Source of the DNA: CALBZE01 sp036381255
GTDB taxonomy: Bacteria > Gemmatimonadota > Gemmatimonadetes > Longimicrobiales > RSA9
DNA: 64,000 nt
Direction: 5' to 3'
NCBI GenBank assembly: GCA_036381255.1
Contig: DASVDG010000135.1
Coordinates: 1 to 64,000 of the forward strand
The notes under the pieces are model-generated. The model saw only the letters and a list, made by a program, of their open reading frames with translations, had not been told where the DNA came from and did no database searches. The translations under genes and the position numbers were made by a program. Shown in pieces: positions 16,586 to 24,560 of this stretch; within the stretch, counting starts at the first letter, position 1, and each line of letters opens with the position of its first letter.

Positions 16586-18595
16586 CTAGCCCTCCTTCCT
16601 CGCGAACTCCTCGATCGCCCGCTTCGCCTCTTCGGGCGGCGTCGTCCGGAAGTCCACCGGGCAGCGGTCCATCTGCGCCTCGATGTCCCGGATCGGACAG
16701 CGGGTCACGCCGTTCGCCTTCGCCTCCTCGATGAAGCGCCGCATCTCCGGCGAGAGGCCGTCGACGCCTTCCGCCGCCGCCTTGAGCTGCTTGGCCTCGA
16801 GCTCCTTGAACATCACGAGCATGGTGTCCGTGTCGAACTCGTCGGCCTCGATCATCGCCTGCTTGTTCTCGTCCATGACCCGCGTCGTCACGCGCCAGAA
16901 GCCGTGTTCGCGGGCGAAGCGCTCGACCGTGTTGCGCGCCAGCGGCCGCGCGATCAGCGGGACCTGCCGCAGCCGCTCGAACGCCTCGTGCGTCCAGACG
17001 ATCGGGTCGCGCGCATCGCGCGGCCGCTGCTGCACATGCCCCGTGTACGGGCACTTCGCCACGACCATCGGCGCCTCGGGCGCCGGGTCCGCGTCGTGCC
17101 CCTCGACGACGGTCCGCTTCATCGCCTCCTGCGCCTTGACCTCCGCCAGCGCCAGCTCCTCGGCCGTGCCGATCCCCATGATCAGCTGCATGTGCGTGGG
17201 GAGGAGCTTCCGGATGGCCTCGTCGAGGCGCTCGTTCGTGACGATCGGGAGGTGCGCGCCCGCGTTCGCCCCGGCACGGCGGTCCGCAGGTCCGTAGTGC
17301 TCCAGCACGTACTCCTCGACCGCCTTCCTCGCGATCCCGAGCGCGAACGGCGGCACGCGGAGGATGCGGACCTCGGCGTCGGGCGCCCACTCGAGGCCGG
17401 TCTCGCCGTCCTCCTCGATCCACGGGATCTCGTCGGGGCGGACGTCGGTCGTTCCGATCAGCAGGACGTTCGTCCGCGCCAGGCGGATCAGGTTCTCCGC
17501 CTGGGAGCCCATGTCGGTCCCCTCGATCCGGTGGCCGCCGTGACGGGCGAGGATCAGGAGCGTGGGGTCGACCTCCTCCGCCCACTGGAGGATCACCTGG
17601 AACGGCTTGCCGATCAGGATCTGCGTCTCCATCTCGACGTCGGGGTACTGCGCCGCCATCGCCTTCGCCCGCTTCAGGTTCGCCTGGCACAGCTTCAGCA
17701 GCCCCTTGTCGATGATGTTGTTGTGCAGCTCCTCCTGCTCCTCGAACTTGAAGACCTTCGACGCCTGCTCGGAAAGGACGTGGCGGATGTTGCCGAAGAC
17801 GGCGTGGTGGTACTCGACGTCGAACGCGCTGCACACGAAGAGCTTCGCGCCGAACTCGCGCGCCATCCCGAGAGCGACGCGCATCGCCTTGTAGGCGTAC
17901 GACGAGCCGTCGACGCAGACCATCCAGCGCCCACCCTCGAGCGGCCGCCCGTCGCGCACCAGCAGCACGTCCTTCTCCACGCCCCGCGCGACCCGCGCCG
18001 CGACGCCGCCGAGCTGGCTGTACGGCTGCCGCCCGATCCCGTGCGCGCCGATCGCCAGCAGGTCGTACGCACGGTCCGACGTGCCCGCCAGCTTCTCGTC
18101 CTGCGCCTCGTCCTCGGCGATCAGCCGGCCGTTCTCGCCGATCCGCACGTCGCCGCGGACCCGGTCGCCGCCGTCGTACTTTTCCGCGATGTTCGGGTCG
18201 AAGCCGATCAGGCTCGGGAGCCGGCCCGCGCCGCGGTTCGCCTCGTTGATGATCTCCTCGTAGTTGATCCCCTCGAGGAGCTGGCGCGTCAGCGGAATCC
18301 CGGCGTCCCGGCACTTGCGGTCGACCTGGTCCAGGAAGCTGTCCGAGATGAGCTGGAGCCCCTTCTCGATCAACTTGTCGTGGATCTTGCGCTGCCGCTT
18401 GATCTCTTCTTCGGTCTGGAACTGCGCCGGCAGGCCGGTCTCGAGCTGCCGGAAGCGGACGTCGTGGAGGCGGGCCGCGTACACGTGGTTCCCCGTGATC
18501 CGGCCACCCGACCGGCGACACAGCTCGATCGCGCGGTCCACCGCGTGGCCGGAGCACTCCGAGTTGTCGACGGGAACCAGGATCTCTCGGTACAT
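16586..18595 (-). CDS. Double universal-stress protein with two PCP_red-like domains
   Basis: A 669-residue cytoplasmic protein. Two UspA folds are seen: the first starts YREILVPVDNSECSGHAVDRA and is interrupted by a long helical insertion, the second begins WMVCVDGSSYAYKAMRVALG and ends near LARTNVLLIGTTD (about residue 390). Two PCP_red-like segments follow, at ~398-450 (LEWAPDAEVRILRVPPFALG) and ~528-580 (WTHEAFERLRQVPLIARPLA), then a helical tail with paired cysteines. It is the promoter-proximal gene of the oxidase operon. A regulatory or sensory role in respiration is inference. The start was chosen at the ATG beginning the Usp fold. Confidence 0.78.
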   Translation of the reverse strand: MYREILVPVDNSECSGHAVDRAIELCRRSGGRITGNHVYAARLHDVRFRQLETGLPAQFQTEEEIKRQRKIHDKLIEKGLQLISDSFLDQVDRKCRDAGIPLTRQLLEGINYEEIINEANRGAGRLPSLIGFDPNIAEKYDGGDRVRGDVRIGENGRLIAEDEAQDEKLAGTSDRAYDLLAIGAHGIGRQPYSQLGGVAARVARGVEKDVLLVRDGRPLEGGRWMVCVDGSSYAYKAMRVALGMAREFGAKLFVCSAFDVEYHHAVFGNIRHVLSEQASKVFKFEEQEELHNNIIDKGLLKLCQANLKRAKAMAAQYPDVEMETQILIGKPFQVILQWAEEVDPTLLILARHGGHRIEGTDMGSQAENLIRLARTNVLLIGTTDVRPDEIPWIEEDGETGLEWAPDAEVRILRVPPFALGIARKAVEEYVLEHYGPADRRAGANAGAHLPIVTNERLDEAIRKLLPTHMQLIMGIGTAEELALAEVKAQEAMKRTVVEGHDADPAPEAPMVVAKCPYTGHVQQRPRDARDPIVWTHEAFERLRQVPLIARPLARNTVERFAREHGFWRVTTRVMDENKQAMIEADEFDTDTMLVMFKELEAKQLKAAAEGVDGLSPEMRRFIEEAKANGVTRCPIRDIEAQMDRCPVDFRTTPPEEAKRAIEEFARKEG

Positions 18596-18960
18596 GGCAA
18601 CCTCGGGCTCGAGTCCGCGTGGGGCGCGGCCGTAGCCTCGCGTCCCGCGTTCGGGGCGGTGGCGGCAGCGGCGCCGGACCCTCGTTCCGGTGGAAGGCGC
18701 AACGCCTCCCCCGCGCGCACCCGCTTCCGCTCGAAGCGCGGCGCGCGTCACTCGCCTGTCGGTTGCCTCTGTACTGAAGACTTCGGATGAGGCTCGCTTC
18801 TTCCCGACACGGCGCCGGCAACGGGCCGGGCGCGTCGGGGTCGTTGAGCCGAAGTGTGGGCCTCGGGACCCCCGGCGGCGGGGGTGAGGCGAATATGGAG
18901 TCAGCGAGCGAGCTCGCCGATGTCCGAATTGGTGCGGAACTCATCCACTTCGGGCAATTC
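18596..18960 (-). other. Long untranslated leader of the respiratory operon
   Basis: About 360 bases lie between the predicted transcription start and the universal-stress gene. I see no credible coding sequence, riboswitch consensus or terminator hairpin here. The stretch is GC-rich and could hold a regulatory RNA structure, but nothing specific is recognised. Confidence 0.35.
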
Positions 18961-18962
18961 CG

Positions 18963-18991
18963 AGTATAATGCCCGGTTCCGGCGCTGTCAA
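18963..18991 (-). promoter_or_regulatory. Strong sigma70-type promoter for the respiratory operon
   Basis: On the minus strand a perfect TTGACA (18991-18986) is separated by exactly 17 bp from TATACT (18968-18963). This is an outstandingly good match in such GC-rich DNA. The -35 box is embedded in a 10-base inverted repeat, CTGTTGACAG, which could be a repressor site. Predicted start is near 18956. The first gene downstream is the double universal-stress protein. Confidence 0.7.
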
Positions 18992-19213
18992 CAGAGGGGG
19001 TCGACGGGCGGTCGCGGCGCGGCGGGGGGTGGGGCGTTCATTTCGCGTGAGCGCGGGATTCCCGGCGCGGCGGATCCGGCCGGACGCGAGTGCTTCGGGG
19101 GACGGGCGGGCGCCGCCGGGTTCTCGTCGTGTGCCTCGATGCCGGCGGCGGGCGGCGCCGCCTCCGCGTGGTGTGCGGGGTCTCGGCGCGGCGTCTTCGC
19201 GCCGGGTCCGGCG
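18992..19213. other. Intergenic stretch without recognised feature
   Basis: About 220 bases between the respiratory promoter and the end of the small membrane protein gene. A short hairpin-like GCCGG/CCGGC occurs at 19201-19212 just past that gene's stop, without a T-tract. Frames on the plus strand here look non-coding. Confidence 0.4.
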
Positions 19214-19624
19214 TCAGAGGTCCCAGCCGGCGCGGGCGAGCATCCAGAGGTTGACCACGACGACGAGGAGCGCGGTCAGGAAGAACGCCGGCGACAGCGC
19301 GGAGTCGGGGTCGGGGAAGAACGCGCCGCCGATCATGGCGGGGAGGCGGAGCGCGTGGATCGCCCAGATCGCGCGGGTGAACCAGACGCTTCGCCGGAAC
19401 CCGATGCCCCAGACGATGATGCCGGTGATGACGGGCCCGATCGCGAGCCAGAGCCATGCGGGACCGCGGTCGGTCGGCAGGATGCCTTCCTTCCAGAACA
19501 CGTAGGCGGCGGCCTCGTAGAGGATCCCGACGTGCAGGTAGGTGAAGGCGGCCTGGCGGAACTTGGCGGCGCGGGCGGTGTCCGCGGCGGCGCCGGGGAG
19601 CGCGTCGAGCGTGGTGGCGGCCAT
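19214..19624 (-). CDS. Small four-helix membrane protein, function unknown
   Basis: A 136-residue protein with about four hydrophobic helices (near residues 25-45, 55-75, 85-105, 112-130). It contains FTYLHVGILYEAAAYVFW and ends ARAGWDL. I do not recognise the family. It follows the zinc-ribbon/PCP_red gene by two bases, so a membrane-anchoring or partner role for that protein is plausible. The ATG at 19624 was chosen over the long Arg-rich frame upstream. Confidence 0.6.
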   Translation of the reverse strand: MAATTLDALPGAAADTARAAKFRQAAFTYLHVGILYEAAAYVFWKEGILPTDRGPAWLWLAIGPVITGIIVWGIGFRRSVWFTRAIWAIHALRLPAMIGGAFFPDPDSALSPAFFLTALLVVVVNLWMLARAGWDL

Positions 19625-19626
19625 GG

Positions 19627-20070
19627 CTACATCCCCTCCAGTCCGAGCTCGGAGCGGGCGCGGTCCATGACCTCGGGGGTGATGACCGCGATTTCGCGCT
19701 CGCTCGCGTAGTCCGTGTAGATCCGTTTGACCATGCCGCGTACGAAGGAGGGCACGTTCTGGAGTCGGGCGGTCGCCTCGGGGCTCCATTCGACGCGGCG
19801 CGGCGTGGAGCGGGGCGCGTCGTCGAACGCGTCGTCGCGGCCGTCGGCCAGGTGGCCGCGCACCAGCTCCATCGGCTGTTCGGGCACGGTCCGCCCGCCG
19901 ATCTCGACGCCCATGCTGCTGATGAAGCGGGTCTCCATGGGGTTGGTCAGCATGGCGATCTCGCGGCCGCAGCGGGCGCAGCCGAAGACGGCGGCCAGGG
20001 TGCCGTCGCCGGGGAGGCGGCGCTCGGCGAGCTGCATGACTTCGTCGCAGCTCAGGCAGAGGAATTTCAT
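19627..20070 (-). CDS. Zinc-ribbon protein with C-terminal PCP_red-like domain
   Basis: The 147-residue protein begins with two CxxC pairs (Cys5/Cys8 in FLCLSCDE, Cys31/Cys34 in CARCGRE) forming a likely zinc ribbon or rubredoxin-like site, and ends with a PCP_red-like domain (about 92-140; EWSPEATARLQNVPSFVRGM). That domain is shared with the radical SAM and universal-stress proteins encoded a few kb away. The start overlaps the Mrp stop as ATGA. A role in delivering or sensing a metal or Fe-S cofactor is inference. Confidence 0.72.
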   Translation of the reverse strand: MKFLCLSCDEVMQLAERRLPGDGTLAAVFGCARCGREIAMLTNPMETRFISSMGVEIGGRTVPEQPMELVRGHLADGRDDAFDDAPRSTPRRVEWSPEATARLQNVPSFVRGMVKRIYTDYASEREIAVITPEVMDRARSELGLEGM

Positions 20071-21086
20071 GGGGCCTCCGGGGGATCGATTGCGGGGTCG
20101 GGCGAGCGGGCCGGAGCCGCCAGGTCGCGCGCCTGCCGGTCGGCGATGGCGGCGGCCGTGCCGCCGGCGCCGCGCGGCGGCCCGCCCGTCGCTTCCCGGA
20201 CGATGCGGTCGGCGAGCGCGTGCAGGGCGCGGGCCGCGGGCGCATCACCGCCGTCGAGCGCGAACGGCGTGCCGGCGTCGGTGGCGAGGGCGAGGCGCGG
20301 GTCGAAGGGGATCTCGGCCCAGAGCGGCACGCCCGTGGATTCCGCGAGCCGCCGGGCGCCGTCTGCGGAAAAGAGCGGGGACGCCTCGCCGCAGGTGGAG
20401 CAGACGTACGCGCACATGTTGCCGACGAGGCCGACGGCCGTCGCGCCCGCGTCGCGGGCGAGCCGTACGGATCTGGCGACGACGAGCCGGGCGATCTCGG
20501 ACGGCGTCGTCACGATGGCGATGATCGGCGGGGCGGGGAGCAGGCCGAGGAGGCGGGCGAGCTTGTCGGTGCCCGGCGGCACGTCGATGAGGAGGATGTC
20601 GAGGTCGCCCCACGCGATGTCGGCGAGGAACTCGCGCAACGCGCCGGTCTCGAGGGAGCTCTGCCAGAGGAAGCCGGCGCCGTCGTCGCCGCCCGGGCCG
20701 GCGTCGCGCCAGCGGAGCGGCGTGTCGTCGTCGGGGAGGAGCAGGTCCATGGAGACGACGCGCACGCCGGCGACGCCTTCGGCGGGTGCGACGCCGTCGT
20801 CGCCGACCCGCAGCCGGGCGCCGGCGGCGCCGAGCATGCGTGCGAGGGAGGGTCCGTTCAGGTCCGCGTCGGCGGCGCCGACGCACAGCCCGCGGGCGGC
20901 GAGGACCGCGGCGAGGTTGGCGGTGACGGCGCTCTTGCCGACGCCGCCCTTCCCGCTGGCGACGGCGACGAGCGTACGGACGCGGGCCATCCGTTCGGCG
21001 AGGCGGCGGCGCTGGGCGACGACCTGGTCGAGCATCGCCCGGCCGGCGGCGTCGCCGACCTCGTGGAACGTGCGGATCCTGCGCAT
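20067..21086 (-). CDS. mrp: Mrp/NBP35-family P-loop ATPase (Fe-S carrier type)
   Basis: A 339-residue SIMIBI-class ATPase. The deviant Walker A ASGKGGVGKS lies near residue 44, DADLNGPS near 72, and IDVPPGTDK near 170. The CAYVCSTCG segment supplies the Cys residues that hold a bridging [4Fe-4S] cluster in Mrp/ApbC proteins. There is no N-terminal DUF59 domain, so this is the short form. GAGGAG sits 8 nt before the ATG at 21086. Between a ferredoxin and a PCP_red/zinc-ribbon gene, it likely matures an Fe-S enzyme of this neighbourhood. Confidence 0.85.
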   Translation of the reverse strand: MRRIRTFHEVGDAAGRAMLDQVVAQRRRLAERMARVRTLVAVASGKGGVGKSAVTANLAAVLAARGLCVGAADADLNGPSLARMLGAAGARLRVGDDGVAPAEGVAGVRVVSMDLLLPDDDTPLRWRDAGPGGDDGAGFLWQSSLETGALREFLADIAWGDLDILLIDVPPGTDKLARLLGLLPAPPIIAIVTTPSEIARLVVARSVRLARDAGATAVGLVGNMCAYVCSTCGEASPLFSADGARRLAESTGVPLWAEIPFDPRLALATDAGTPFALDGGDAPAARALHALADRIVREATGGPPRGAGGTAAAIADRQARDLAAPARSPDPAIDPPEAP

Positions 21087-21177
21087 GCTCTCGCTCCTCA
21101 TTGCGACCGGGCGGTCGGCCCGGGGTTCGGAGCGCGAAATCCGAACCCCACGAGCGAGCACCTCCACCGGCCGGCGC

Positions 21178-21423
21178 CTACGGCACGAGCTGCTCGCCGT
21201 TCTCGTCGAAGGCGCTGAGCGCATCCACGGGGCAGACGTCGCACGCGGTGATCAGCCGCTCGCGCTCGACCTCGGCCGCCGTGTCCTTGAACGTCACGAT
21301 CCCTTCATCGTCGAACTCGAACGCCTCGGGCGCGGCCTCGATGCAGTCGCCGAAGCCGACGCACAGGAGGCGGTCGATCCGGATCGTGAGGCCGTTGATC
21401 TGCCGTTCTTCGATGTCCGTCAC
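21178..21423 (-). CDS. Single-cluster ferredoxin
   Basis: An 81-residue protein with CVGFGDC near residue 21 and CDVCPVDAL near residue 62, the layout of small ferredoxins with one [3Fe-4S] or [4Fe-4S] cluster. The acidic middle fits an electron carrier. The only usable start is a GTG at 21423 and no Shine-Dalgarno is seen. It lies between formate dehydrogenase and Mrp, so it may take electrons from either respiratory enzyme or serve Fe-S assembly. Confidence 0.82.
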   Translation of the reverse strand: MTDIEERQINGLTIRIDRLLCVGFGDCIEAAPEAFEFDDEGIVTFKDTAAEVERERLITACDVCPVDALSAFDENGEQLVP

Positions 21424-21581
21424 GATGCGGTTCGATCGGGAGTGCGGTGGGGTGCGGCGCCGGGCGTGGTCCGGCCCGGCGGTCCGTCGTGGTGAGCGTC
21501 CATAGTAATGCGACGGGCGGCGGCGCGCCATGCCGACGGGCCTCCTTGCGTTTCGTGCGAGCGTCCGGCCGACGATCGGCG

Positions 21582-24560
21582 CTAATCCGCGCCGATCGCG
21601 GCCTCGACCCGCCCCGCCCCGTACCCCACGCGCTCGACCGGCCCGCCGCCCGGCGTGACCCGCACCGCGCAGTACTTGAACTCGGGGATCTTCCCGAACG
21701 GGTCGAGCGCCGGGTTCGTGAGCGCGTTGGCCGGCGCCTCGGCGTAGCAGAACGGGACGAAGACCGCGCCGTGCGGGACGGCGGGGTCGCTGCGGACGAG
21801 GAGCGAGATGCGGCCGCGCCGCGACTCGACGGTGACGACGTCGCCGGGCTCGAGGTCGAGCCGCTCGATCTCGTCCGGGTGCAGGCTCGCGGTCGGCGCG
21901 GGCTCGAGCGTGTCGAGTACCTCGGCGCGCCGGGTCATGGCGCCGGTGTGCCAGTGCTCGAGGATGCGGCCGGTGATGAGGACCCACGGGTAGTCGTCGT
22001 CCGGCGGCTCGTTGGCGGGCGAGTAATCGGCCGGCACCAGCTTGCCGCGGCCGCTGGCGGTCGGGAACCGTTCGGTGAAGAGGACCTCGTCGCCGGGGTC
22101 GCCCTCGTTGCGGCACGGGTACGTCACGCCGTGCTCGCGCTCGAGGCGGTCCCAGGTGATGCCGGCGTACGACGGCACGGCCCTGCGGATCTCGGCGAAC
22201 ACGTCGGCGGCGCCGTCGTAGTTCCAGTCGAGGCCGAGGCGGCGGGCGATCTCCTGGATGATCCAGAGGTCCTGGCGCGCCTGGCCGGGCGGCTCGAGCG
22301 CCTGGCGCCCGAGCTGGACGCGGCGGTCGGTGTTCGTGAACGTCCCCGTCTTCTCGGCGAACGCGGAGGCGGGCAGCACCACGTCGGCGAAGGACGCGGT
22401 CTCGGTCAGGAAGATCTCCTGCACCACGAGGTGGTCGAGGCGGCTGAGCGCCTCGCGCACGTGCTGCACGTCCGGGTCGGACATGGCCGGGTTCTCGCCC
22501 ATGATGTACATCCCGCGGATCCGGCCCGCGTGGATCGCGTCCATGATCTCGACGACGGTCAGCCCACTCTTCGGATCGAGCCGCGTCCCCCAGAGCCGCT
22601 CGAAGAAGCGCCGGGCGTCGTCGCTCTCGACGTCCTTGTAGTCCGGGTAGACCATCGGGATCAGGCCGACATCGGACGCGCCCTGCACGTTGTTCTGCCC
22701 GCGCAGCGGGTGCAGCCCGGTGCCGCGTCGGCCGATCTGGCCGGTCAGCAGGGCGAGCGCGATCAGGCAGCGCGCGTTGTCGGTCCCGTGCGTGTGCTGG
22801 GAGACGCCCATCCCCCAGAAGATCATGGAGCCGTTCGAGGTCGCGTAGAGTCGTGCGACCTCGCGGATCGTGGCGGCGGGGATCCCGCAGACGGGCTCCA
22901 TCGCCTCCGGCGCGTAGGCGACGAGGCGGCGCCGCAGCGCCTCGAAGCCCTCCGTCCGCTCGGCCACGAAGCGCTCGTCGACGAGCCCCTCGAAGACGAT
23001 GGTGTGCAGCAGCGCGTTCAGCAGCGCCACGTCCGTGCCGGGTTTGAACTGGAGCGTGTGCGTGGCGAGCCGCGACAGCTCCGTGCGGCGCGGGTCCATC
23101 AGGATCAGCTTCGCGCCGCGCTCGATCGCATTCTTCATGAACGTCGCCGCGACCGGGTGGTTCACCGTGGGGTTCGCGCCGATGATGATGAAGACGTCGG
23201 CGTACTGCACGTCCGACACCGGGTTCGACACCGCGCCGGAGCCGATGCACTCGAGCAGCGCCGCGACGGACGACGCGTGGCAGAGCCGCGTGCAGTGGTC
23301 GACGTTGTTCGTGCCGAAGCCCGCGCGCACGAGCTTCTGGAACAGGTACGCCTCCTCGTTGCTCCCCTTCGCGGAGCCGAACCCCGCGAGCGCGCCGCCG
23401 CCGTGCTCGTCGCGGATGCGGCGCAGCCCCGCCGCCGCGCGGTCGAGCGCCTCCTCCCACGTCGCCTCGCGGAACACGTCCCACGGGTTGGCCGGGTCGA
23501 CGATCCCGTCCGGCGACTTCGGCGCGTCGTCGCGCCGGATCAGCGGCACGGTCAGCCGCTGCGCATTTCTCGCGTAATCGAACCCGTACCGCCCCTTCAC
23601 GCACAGCCGCCCGTGATTGGATGGCCCGTCGCGCCCCGTCACGAACGCGATGCGGTCGCCGTCGACGTGGTACGTGAGCTGGCACCCCACGCCGCAGTAG
23701 GGGCAGAGCGTGGCGACGGTGTCGAGGGTCCGGCCGCCCGCGGCGACCGGAGCCGCCGTCCCCGCGGGCTCGCGCCCGCGCTCGCCCGCGCGCTCGCGCG
23801 CCGCACCGCCGGCGGCCCCGGCCGCGAACGACTCCGCCGGCGCCACCGACACGTCCGCCGGGAGCCCGCCCGGCATGAGCGCCCCCGTCGGGCAGGCCTG
23901 AACGCACTCGCCGCACCCGACGCACGAGCTGGCGCCCATCGGATCCTCGAGGTCGAAGACGATCCGCGCGTCCGCGCCGCGCCCCGCGTAGCCGATGACG
24001 TCGTTCCCCTGCACCTCGCGGCATGCGCGCACGCAGCGGGTGCACTGGATGCACGCGTCCAGCCGCACGGCGATGGCGGGGTGCGACAGGTCTGGCGCCG
24101 GCTGGGTGCGGGACCGGAACCGCGGCGTGCCGACGCCCCATTCCCGCGCCCAGCGCACGAGCTCGGAGTCCGGCCTGTGCTGCTCCTCGGGCGCGTCGGC
24201 GAGCAGCAGCTCGAGCACCATGCGCTGCGATCGACGCGCCCGCTCGCTGGCCGACCAGACCTCCATCCCCTCCGTCGGCGTGCGGCAGCACGATGGCGCG
24301 AGCACCCGTTCTCCCTCGATCTCGACGACGCACGCCCGGCAGTTCCCGTCCGCCCGCATCCCGTCGGTGTAGCAGAGGTGCGGGATCCGGATGCCGTGGC
24401 GCCGCGCCGCCTGGAGAATGGTCTCGCCGGGGCGTGCCGCGACCTCGACGCCGTCGAGCCGGAATCTCACGCCGCCGTTCCCCTGGACCTTACCGTTCCC
24501 TGCGACGTCCCCCGGGCCGTTCCCGGTCCCGCTGCCGAACATGGGCGTCGTGCCGCTCAT
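21582..24560 (-). CDS. fdhF: NAD-linked formate dehydrogenase, molybdenum/tungsten subunit
   Basis: A 992-residue protein with a NuoG-like N-terminus: [2Fe-2S] cysteines 63, 74, 77 and 91, and CIQCTRCVRAC and CVGCGECVQACP for two [4Fe-4S] clusters. The molybdopterin oxidoreductase part starts at CPYCGVGCQLTYH and has the metal-binding position in VDHCTRLCHASS, so it uses Cys, not selenocysteine. It oxidises formate to CO2 and passes electrons to the NuoE/F-type partner encoded upstream. The ATG overlaps that partner's stop (ATGA). A ~30-residue Gly/Asn-rich lead precedes the ferredoxin domain. Confidence 0.9.
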   Translation of the reverse strand: MSGTTPMFGSGTGNGPGDVAGNGKVQGNGGVRFRLDGVEVAARPGETILQAARRHGIRIPHLCYTDGMRADGNCRACVVEIEGERVLAPSCCRTPTEGMEVWSASERARRSQRMVLELLLADAPEEQHRPDSELVRWAREWGVGTPRFRSRTQPAPDLSHPAIAVRLDACIQCTRCVRACREVQGNDVIGYAGRGADARIVFDLEDPMGASSCVGCGECVQACPTGALMPGGLPADVSVAPAESFAAGAAGGAARERAGERGREPAGTAAPVAAGGRTLDTVATLCPYCGVGCQLTYHVDGDRIAFVTGRDGPSNHGRLCVKGRYGFDYARNAQRLTVPLIRRDDAPKSPDGIVDPANPWDVFREATWEEALDRAAAGLRRIRDEHGGGALAGFGSAKGSNEEAYLFQKLVRAGFGTNNVDHCTRLCHASSVAALLECIGSGAVSNPVSDVQYADVFIIIGANPTVNHPVAATFMKNAIERGAKLILMDPRRTELSRLATHTLQFKPGTDVALLNALLHTIVFEGLVDERFVAERTEGFEALRRRLVAYAPEAMEPVCGIPAATIREVARLYATSNGSMIFWGMGVSQHTHGTDNARCLIALALLTGQIGRRGTGLHPLRGQNNVQGASDVGLIPMVYPDYKDVESDDARRFFERLWGTRLDPKSGLTVVEIMDAIHAGRIRGMYIMGENPAMSDPDVQHVREALSRLDHLVVQEIFLTETASFADVVLPASAFAEKTGTFTNTDRRVQLGRQALEPPGQARQDLWIIQEIARRLGLDWNYDGAADVFAEIRRAVPSYAGITWDRLEREHGVTYPCRNEGDPGDEVLFTERFPTASGRGKLVPADYSPANEPPDDDYPWVLITGRILEHWHTGAMTRRAEVLDTLEPAPTASLHPDEIERLDLEPGDVVTVESRRGRISLLVRSDPAVPHGAVFVPFCYAEAPANALTNPALDPFGKIPEFKYCAVRVTPGGGPVERVGYGAGRVEAAIGAD

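Noticed and set aside
15662..18790. A 1042-codon open frame on the plus strand, and similar long frames at 21447-24599 (+) and 31553-34744 (-)
   Set aside because: They lie opposite well-supported genes, are made of Arg, Ala, Pro, Asp and His runs, and show no family motif. High GC suppresses stop codons in shadow frames.
15400..20070. Photosynthesis (bacteriochlorophyll) genes, suggested by PCP_red-like domains
   Set aside because: No bch/chl, puf or reaction-centre gene is present; only the small domain is shared.
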